Source of the DNA: Terfezia claveryi
Taxonomy: Eukaryota; Ascomycota; Pezizomycetes; Pezizales; Pezizaceae
Assembly: GCA_015179025.1 (NCBI GenBank)
Contig: WHUX01000171.1
Coordinates: 51,655 to 115,654 of the forward strand
DNA length: 64,000 bases
Direction: 5' to 3'
In this document: positions 57,087 through 64,000 of the stretch, in pieces
Position numbering within the stretch: position 1 is the stretch's first letter
How the letters are laid out: each line of letters opens with the position of its first letter
Translations under genes and position numbers: made by a program
Notes under the pieces: model-generated
What the model was told of the DNA's origin: nothing
Seen by the model: only the letters and a program-made list of their open reading frames with translations
Database searches by the model: none

Positions 57087-58970
57087 TCAAACCACCAACC
57101 CGTTTGGGCCTTGCCCCCCAAGTCTCCAATCTCCAAACCAAGATCCCAGCAAAGCACTATCCATTTTCCCAGAAAACTCCTTCCGCGTAACCGCTCCCAC
57201 AACAGCCACTCCCGCCACTCCCGCCACTCCCGCCACTCCCGCCTCCACATCTCCCATCTCCCTCGTTTCTACTCTTGCTCCGAAGAGCTGAGACCACAGC
57301 CAAGCACCACCACTCCGCCGCCTCACCTCGACTCCTTCTTCCACTGCCTCTCCGACTCTTTTTATTTCCCTCCCTTTTTTCTTTCCTTCTTTTTTTATTT
57401 GATTTTTTTCGTCTTCGTGAACGAATTCTTCTTTTTCGAGGAGATTTTCGTCCTCGGGTTCAGTTATTCTCATTTGCTTTTTTTTTTTGAAATAATTATC
57501 CCATCTCTTCAATCTCCCTCTCAATATCCCCCTCTCATTTTCTGCCACAATCTTGGCTTTTCTTCGGTGAAATTTTTCCACCCCCAATATCAATCTTGGC
57601 ACCACCAATTCCCGGAAGTCCGTCATCCTCCACTTCTCCCCACTGTCCAACAACCCCGCCCTGTTATAACCCGCTCTTCTCCTTCTCACAATCATTGGGT
57701 CCTCATTTTCGTCCTCTTCCATCCCCTTCTCCTCCGCGCCTCCCCCAGCAGACTTCTTCATCCCTTTTGCCAATTCAGCTAGCGTTGATAGAGAGCTAGT
57801 AGAGTGTGGGCGAGAGCGACCGCGTTGTCGTACATGGGCTTCGGCACTATCCAACTTTACCTCGGCTGATCTTAGTATTTGATCACGCTCGGTGTTAGTC
57901 GCAGGAATAGTGCCGGCAATGAAAACGATTGCTTTCACGATCGTCGAACCTCGTTTTCCGGTTATTGATTGTCCGGAAATCGCGGCATTAGGCAGACCCC
58001 AGAGCATGGCTAGTGCGGGCTGGGTTGTCAGTGTATTGTCTTCTTCGTCCGGATGGACGAATCGACTAGGATAGGACGCTTTCTCGATCACCGCATTGTC
58101 TCGAAAGCCAGGTGTGAGTTGCACGAAGTGCCGAACGTCAGGCACCTCATGGTTCGTCAGGCGGTTACCGTCATCACGTTGGTGGAGATCAAAGTCTTTG
58201 ATGAAGTGCCAACAGTGATGATTTACCTTACCGCCCTTTATCCGAATCGTCCGGCTTCCCCGTTGCTCGAAGGCGTCGTCGAGGAAGACTTCCACGTCGA
58301 GTACCTGGACTCCCACTATCGTCTCTCCGTCATCTTCATCCGTGTGGTCTTTGTTGAAAGTTTGGATGAAATTGTCGTACTCTTCTTTGCTTCTTGGGTA
58401 GAAGAGTATGCCATCGACCGTTGACTCGAAGCTCGGCCCGGGAAGGACATATGGGAAGAGAAGGCCACCAAGTTGATCATCCTCTGTGTCGGTCACTTGA
58501 TCGACCTCCGACTTGGCGAGGTCACCTTCGGGCCGAGAGCGCTGGAAGAGTGACCAGCGGAACGACTTTTTTGGAATCAAGTGGGAGAAGGATCGACGCT
58601 TTGGCTTCTTTCCCTCCTCATGGGTTGCCAGAGGCGTGACTTCTTGGGTCGCTTGAGGCTGCTGAGGCTCGAGAGGCCTTTCATTGTATTGCCTCCGATG
58701 GTAACCATGTATGGTGGCTGGGCAAACAACTAAGGGATCGTTTGCGTGTCTTATTGTGCCCATATCCAGTGGAGAGCCACCAGCCTGGGTGATTGTCTCT
58801 TTATTAAGGTAGATCAAGAGCATCTCAGGCAGCATTAGTGACCCATGCACGAATATAGGCAGCGTGGGCGGGGCCAGCACCGTGTCTTGGGCGTTCTTCG
58901 ACTCGGACACGGCACTGAGAGCCGGCTCGGATCTTGCGTCCCTTCGGAGGAAACTTGAGTGGAGACCCAT
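57087..58970 (-). CDS. AIG2/gamma-glutamylcyclotransferase-like protein with a long basic tail
   Basis: 627 residues, one exon. The GGCT-like fold starts at about residue 38: IFVHGSLMLPEMLLIYLN (F-V-x-GSLM, the substrate-binding strand), CPATIHGYHRRQYNERP, a Ser/Arg-rich insert of about 70 residues, LLFPYVLPGPSFESTVDGIL (the YP-x-L-P...VDG block), and YPRSKEEYDNFIQTFNKDH, a helix close to the position of the catalytic Glu-bearing EF-x-D. ETIVGVQVLDVEVFLDDAFE follows. After residue 330 comes a tail rich in Lys, Arg and Glu, with a (GVA)4 repeat coded by 9-bp repeats at 57215-57245. Fungal AIG2-like proteins are poorly known; activity on gamma-glutamyl amines is possible. The insert and tail are longer than in typical members. 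Confidence 0.75.
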   Translation of the reverse strand: MGLHSSFLRRDARSEPALSAVSESKNAQDTVLAPPTLPIFVHGSLMLPEMLLIYLNKETITQAGGSPLDMGTIRHANDPLVVCPATIHGYHRRQYNERPLEPQQPQATQEVTPLATHEEGKKPKRRSFSHLIPKKSFRWSLFQRSRPEGDLAKSEVDQVTDTEDDQLGGLLFPYVLPGPSFESTVDGILFYPRSKEEYDNFIQTFNKDHTDEDDGETIVGVQVLDVEVFLDDAFEQRGSRTIRIKGGKVNHHCWHFIKDFDLHQRDDGNRLTNHEVPDVRHFVQLTPGFRDNAVIEKASYPSRFVHPDEEDNTLTTQPALAMLWGLPNAAISGQSITGKRGSTIVKAIVFIAGTIPATNTERDQILRSAEVKLDSAEAHVRQRGRSRPHSTSSLSTLAELAKGMKKSAGGGAEEKGMEEDENEDPMIVRRRRAGYNRAGLLDSGEKWRMTDFRELVVPRLILGVEKFHRRKAKIVAENERGILRGRLKRWDNYFKKKKQMRITEPEDENLLEKEEFVHEDEKNQIKKEGKKKGREIKRVGEAVEEGVEVRRRSGGAWLWSQLFGARVETREMGDVEAGVAGVAGVAGVAVVGAVTRKEFSGKMDSALLGSWFGDWRLGGQGPNGLVV

Positions 58971-61462
58971 TATTAGAGTCTAGTAGCTACTGATATATAG
59001 ATATATATGTCAGTTTGTTGCTTCGAGGTGGGGGGGGCATACTGTATGAAGGGAAGGATGGTTGGTACAAACTGGCTATCTGTGAGTCCCCTTGTGTTGG
59101 AGTGGCCAACTCAGTTTGCCTACTTCGCAGGTTGGATGGATTGGAAGAGGATGGGTGCGAACAATCCAAGCACTGCTCCGTAGAAAGGGGATCCTTCAGA
59201 AGCTGTTTCGCTCCTCAACTTTTCTGTTGGCATAGGTCAGCGGGCCGGTCAGCGGAGGTAGGTCCAGGGTGACACAAACTTCTGTTTGATTGATTGAGGC
59301 CGGTAGGCAGTATCCCAGCTTTACCTCTTAACTCCTCGCCTTCAGAAGAAAAAAAAAACAAAGGAAGCAGAGAGACAAGGAAAGTGGTGTTGATGTCGAC
59401 AAAAAAGGGCTGAGTGAGTGTACAGTGCCGTTGGTTGGTGAGGGTCTTGGGAGGTACGCCGTGCCGCAGTGCTGATTTGTGTATGGGACTGGCTTTTGTA
59501 GGGCCACCCAAGAAGATACCCTAAGCTTTCGGACTGTTATCGCCCTGCAGGCGAAACGAGCACGCAATGAGCCTGAATGCTTCAATATGAATGAACAACG
59601 CCCACGAATAACAAAGCCGACCCAGTGTCAAAAGGTAGTCAAGTGGTACTTGTAATATGAGATTATGAATGCCCGACAGGACAATACTCCAACTTTATTT
59701 TTTCATCCTCACTCCCCCCGCACCACTGATTGCACCTCCCGCTAGCTAAGCTCCTACACGCACGTACCCGTCCCGTCAGTTCACAATCACCACCGGTACC
59801 CGTGGCGAAATTCATCTGCACACGATTAAATGCAAGTGGTAGGTACTTAGGGTGAGACGCTTGTGCTTGTCGTCGCGTCTAGTTCCTCTGTTTTGTTCTG
59901 ATCCGCTCCAGTCTGCAGCTTCCAATGTCCCAAAGGTACACTTGCAGGGCGAGGTGGTGGCGGAGGTGGAGGCGGCGTACGTGGTGGAGTGGGAGAAACC
60001 ATATTCATTGCAAAAAGGCCTTTAGTCTAGTTGACACAAACTCCTCGTGCTAAGTTGAGGCCGTACTCCTTTCTCGCCTAATCAAACTGGAGAAGCCGAT
60101 TATTTCACGTTGGAATGCTAGCAAGGAGGGCTGAATCACCGGTGGGCTGCTGGTTATTGTGCTCCTAGTGCTTGCTGATGAAATGGAATGAAAGGAAGGA
60201 AGAAATTCGGAGCACTGGGCCTCCTTATGTAGTCTTTTTCAAACGCAAGGCTCCAACAAGATTCTATTTCGTCCTACATAGTCCTTACCAAGTGTGTGCC
60301 CCTCCCAAAAATCTTACTGGCTCAAGTCTGAAGACACATTCATGGAAGACTCATCCTCTCTGATCGGCCAAAATCATACGATATCGAACAACTTACACCT
60401 CTCACAGAGCCGTCCTACACGAGAGCGCACACGATACGCAATAATCACGCAACTTGATTGCAAGGAGAGACACGGAACGCTTCAAGCTGGCTTCTGTGGG
60501 CCCACCGGCGTCAGAATAGTGCTGTGTTATGTGTTCTCATGCGGTATAATTTAGAAAACAGGAGATGAAGTGCTTCCAATGCCACACGAGTAATTTTACG
60601 CCTATGGCCGATCCTTCAATTGGGTCTCACCTCTCGCTGGCCATTTGTTGATTAGAGAAAGAGGTATAGGCACCGATTGAGCTGCTGTGTTGCGTGATGT
60701 GTGCTTGAGTGGGTGTGGGTAAATATGCATGCACCCGCTCGCCTATAAAGGTACGGTACCATATACTTACTTCTATATGAGAATAGCTGAGGATTCTTGT
60801 GCTTTTAGCACCTGGTGTTAGCTAGTAAGTAGTACGTAATGTTCGTTTACTCCTATGAGGCAGGAGATACGAAGCAGGAGATACGACAAGTGTAACACCC
60901 CGGTTATAGAGCCAACGAGAATGCTTTGAAAGCGAAATTGCAATGAGAAAGTTGCACGAGCCTCATGATATACCGGTAAGCGAGGGTGTCATGGTAAATT
61001 ATTCAGTCGGCAAGTACAAACATTCAAGTTAGAAAGAGGAGAGGAGCTTTTGCTGGGAATACCACTGTAATGAATTATAGATCATTATAAAAGAGATACT
61101 TACAAAGTACGGTAGATAGATACTTCCAGGCATGTCTGGAGGACGGCTTCCAGTCAAAACCAGAATGGGTTTCTTTAAACAAACAACTCAGTACCCTCAT
61201 GCAGCCCAATAAGGGGGGCCATGGCGAGGCTCCCGAAATCCCTGGTAGATTCAAGCGACGAGGAAATTAATGTTGCGAGAATGGTACATTAAGTTGTGAA
61301 TGAAAGGGAGAATGACAAATGGCTCGTAGAGCTGCTCTATTATGTATGTAAATATCGTGCCTACCTTACTCTCCGTAGAGGTCAGGTCACGAATCGTGAT
61401 CAATCAGTATTGGTGTATTTTGTTTTGTGTCAAGCAACGGCGTGTACAATCAACATTCGTAA
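58971..61462. other. Gene-poor region upstream of the AIG2-like gene
   Basis: Apart from a small candidate ORF at 59847-60008, I see no gene. GAGGCAGGAGATACGA(A/C)GCAGGAGATACGACAAG at 60857-60890 is a short duplication. Confidence 0.35.
59847..60008 (-). CDS. Candidate small proline-rich ORF, 53 residues
   Basis: It reads MNMVSPTPPRTPPPPPPPPR and then PASVPLGHWKLQTGADQNKT, ending VSP and a stop. The non-repetitive second half makes it more than a chance run of Pro codons, but I know no family, and no promoter or intron signal supports it. Confidence 0.2.
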   Translation of the reverse strand: MNMVSPTPPRTPPPPPPPPRPASVPLGHWKLQTGADQNKTEELDATTSTSVSP

Positions 61463-61802
61463 GGTATATATCACTCCAGAAGAGAAAAATGATCCTAGAA
61501 ACAAAAGAGTTCCCCCCAAGCCCCTTCGTGATAGGGCTTGGAGGTAATCTCGCCTGCTACTCTAATATTTTTGATGGTTGAGGGAGTCGAACCCTCGCAG
61601 GTTGAGGCCCACTCCTTGTGAGCTAGCGGGTATTATACCGCTAGGCCACAGGGGAGTGGGGTTGATAATTTGCTGAGCGCCGGGGCTATCGATAGGAGAT
61701 CACCGCCCAGGTATACAGTATCAGGATATCCACGAACAACCTACCCCTTTCGGTGACACTCAGTCACCAATCTGCGCTACGCACGCAGAGGGTAACGGAA
61801 TA
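61463..61802 (-). repeat. Dispersed repeat copy 1 with a tRNA-Gly-like pol III module
   Basis: About 340 bp, paired with 62560-62872. On the minus strand TGGCCTAGCGGTATAATACC (A box) and GAGGGTTCGACTCCCTC, a perfect T-arm with B box, lie 44 bp apart (61575-61660). The flanks CCCACTCC(CC)/GG(G)AGTGGG can pair, but the acceptor strand after the T-arm (AACCATC) has no 5' partner, so it is not a working tRNA. It ends at GCAGAGGGTAACGGAATA. Confidence 0.65.
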
Positions 61803-62559
61803 CCTAGCCTCGTAGCAACCAGTCTGTTGTCTATGGGGGGAGTTACGAGGTCACGAACTACAAAAATATTAACCTGGGTACGAGGCTACGGAATACCATA
61901 TTAATTCGCAAGTAAGACAGGTGCCAACGAGACTGTAAGATAGTATCACTCGGTAGGACAGTTTTAGTGTATAAGACAGGGCGCTAACAGCCTAACAGTA
62001 GATTTTTCATATAGGACAGTAGTTTGGGTAACCTTGACGTTGACTGACGCAGCCGGTTTCTTACACTCATCACCAACCTCACTTGTTGCAATGTCAATTC
62101 CGCTGGTACCTCGTGCTGGACCCCGAGCAACTTCTGTTTTGCAACTGCAGAACTCTGAAGCGGACACAGATTCCACCACTATCAAAGACGGATTGGTGTG
62201 GCGCAAGATGTTTCAATGCCTTACGTGAGGCTAGAAGGGATGCAACCGCTATGAATACTCCAATAAGACATCAATACACCCGGGAGTTCAAACTGGCAAC
62301 TACCTCCTGAGTCTGAAGACCAACTCGACCTGCCAGCAGACACAAGATGAAGGTTCCGACCTTAAGATGAGGAGGAGGCGGATGGAAGTGATGATGAGCA
62401 AGGAGACTATATTACTGTAGAAGGGCTGTTCAATATACGCTTGGGGAGGAGATCGTGTAACTAAATATCAATATGCCACTGTCGGCGTCTTTCCGGAAAT
62501 TCTTTTATAAGACAGATCTCGTGATTAAGCTAGTACTATCATATAAGAAAGACAGTTAC
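61803..62559. other. Segment between the two direct repeats, with TAAGACAG words
   Basis: TAAGACAG or close variants occur at about 61914, 61972 and 62507, with TAGGACAG at about 61954 and 62013. A broken plus-strand coding-like stretch (62085-62450; acidic ESEDQLDLPADTR..DEEEADGSDDEQGDYITVEG) ends near the second repeat. It is unrecognised. Confidence 0.35.
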
Positions 62560-62872
62560 GGTATATGACTCCAGAAGAGAAAAAGTGTTCCTAGAAATAA
62601 AAGAGTTCCCCCCAAGCCCCTTCGGAATGGGGCTTGGAGGTAATCTCGCCTGCTACTCTAATATTTTTGATGGTTGAGGGAGTCGAACCCTCGCAGGATG
62701 AGGCCCACTCCCTGTGATCTAGCGGGTATTATACCGCTAGGCCACCGGGGAGTGGGGTTGATAGTTTGCTGGGCGCTGGAACTATAGATAGGAGATCATG
62801 GCCTAGGTATATCACGTGAACAACCTACCCCTCGGTGACGCAGTCGCTACGCACGCAGAGGGTAACGGAATA
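62560..62872 (-). repeat. Dispersed repeat copy 2 with a tRNA-Gly-like pol III module
   Basis: About 313 bp, same orientation as copy 1 and similar throughout, with small deletions near 62790-62850. The minus strand again carries GGTGGCCTAGCGGTATAATACC and GAGGGTTCGACTCCCTC (62670-62760). Confidence 0.65.
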
Positions 62873-64000
62873 GGTATCACTCAATGGATTGCATTGAGAA
62901 CTACCTTCAAGAATCACCGCACAAAGGCAACTCCAGTGCTCTCTAGATCATTCTCCAGCATGCATTAGGTATGGAGGGATCATGGCAGCTCGTGCTCGGA
63001 AGAATCGCCGATGGTAGCCCTTAAGTACTGAACAGTCCTTAAAGTTGTAACATTTACATGTGTAACGTGTGTATCATTGCAGAGTAATTGATTTGCAAGG
63101 CTTCTTGAAGATTGCAGAGAATAGTGACTCGAGACATGTGGAGAATTCCATTAAATTCGATTCTAGAAATGAACATCCTGAGTTGAAAATTACCAATCCA
63201 AGTAACGAGCATATGCGAGGTCAGTCAACCAGATCATTGGGTGAACAGCCTGATTCACCAGTAGAAATTTCTCCTCGAACTGTGAAAGGTTGCCTCTGTG
63301 GTAGGCTCTACCAATGGCGGCTACTATGCTGTATATATAGTTATCGCTAGGTTGCATATATACACTGGACTTCCAGCAGCATTACCTTGCAGGTCATATT
63401 CATGTTTGGTTAAGTTTAGCTAGCACTTAGAGAAGACAAGCTGCATATATACATCGAAGTCAGGTCTCCTCCAATCTTCGCATAAGGCGTACAGACATGC
63501 ATACATAAGTGCAGTACATACATATTCGTATACAGAGGTCTCTCGATACGGATATAAGCATATATTGGTTACAAGCATACATTCGCCGGTCCCACATAGT
63601 AAATAAGCATATTTTGGATACAAGAATATTCTTATTTTTTTCGCTTAGTTACCATACATATATATATGATATATGATATAGATGGGGGATATCTCAAGAG
63701 TGCACTGGGAGAGTCCTAACCTCAGCGCTGCCTGCTTGACCTTCTGCTGACTACTGGCTGGCTGTATTATGTGTCATACCTGTGAAAAGAGGGGGGCGCA
63801 CGTACTCTCGTATTCTGTTGGTTCGCGCAGCCAGATTTGCGTAGGCTGGTATGATAGATTAGTACATGCATGTTTCAGGCCATATATGCCCTCCAGCCGT
63901 GAGATTACCGAAGTGGGTAATAGGTATAGAAGATAAGCACTCATGGCGAGCTTGTTCATATAGACTTGTTTATGTGAGAAACTCGTGCTTTTGGAGACTT
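62873..64000. other. Intergenic to the right edge, no gene recognised
   Basis: Short TATATATATGATATATGATATA near 63657-63680. No frame with family likeness; the 93-residue plus-strand frame at 63069-63350 has no domain that I can see. Confidence 0.35.

Noticed and set aside
57111..57782. 223-residue plus-strand frame rich in F, S and P
   Set aside because: Antisense to the charged tail of the AIG2-like protein.
61575..62760. Two functional tRNA genes on the minus strand
   Set aside because: The T-arm is perfect, but the acceptor strand has no 5' partner and no normal anticodon arm forms; both lie inside a longer repeat.

Overview
The window is nuclear DNA of a filamentous ascomycete, most likely a Pezizomycete. 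Evidence: short spliceosomal introns (44-96 nt) with GT(GC)...CTAAC...AG signals, a spliceosomal U2 snRNA gene, a fungal NACHT-ankyrin NLR, a DUF1774 membrane protein, LTR retrotransposons, and strongly AT-rich decayed repeats whose stops are often CAG>TAG or TGG>TAG, as expected of RIP-type C>T mutation at CpA. The class-level guess rests on the mix of families, not on a marker gene.

Layout. 1-12 kb is mobile-element wreckage: the 5' part of a fairly young Ty3/Gypsy element (LTR, gag, protease start; it runs off the left edge), inserted at the chromodomain end of an older Gypsy pol relic; two decayed spliced genes on the minus strand; and a 3.2 kb Plavaka-type (KDZ superfamily) DNA transposase relic on the plus strand with GCGTCC-rich repeats after it. 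12-17.8 kb is an AT-rich giant inverted repeat, split by a complete 1.55 kb non-autonomous LTR element with matching 5-bp target duplications. 18-19.6 kb holds an AAA-ATPase-like gene that lacks the expected C-terminal part. 19.6-31.7 kb is repeat-rich and contains an APH-fold kinase-like gene, a 5S rRNA pseudogene, a Copia gag scrap and a broken caspase/C13-like gene carrying a 475-bp hAT MITE.

31.7-59 kb is the gene-bearing part: an OTT_1508-type deaminase fused to a MYND zinc finger, U2 snRNA, a DUF1774 membrane protein with a GC-AG intron, an MFS sugar transporter, an 81-residue ISG12/IFI6-like protein, a nine-exon NACHT-ankyrin NLR with about 25 near-identical 33-residue repeats, and an AIG2/GGCT-like protein with a long basic tail. 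A 1.8 kb foldback element lies between the transporter and the ISG12-like gene. 59-64 kb is mostly non-coding and carries two direct copies of a repeat with a tRNA-Gly-like pol III module.

The NLR, the deaminase-MYND protein, the APH-like protein and the AAA-ATPase-like protein belong to families that are expanded and fast-evolving in fungi, and here they sit among transposons. That fits an accessory conflict/allorecognition compartment, but no operon-like joint function can be shown. Exon boundaries were worked out by hand from splice signals, frame phase and family expectation; each spliced model given here closes to an integral number of codons.
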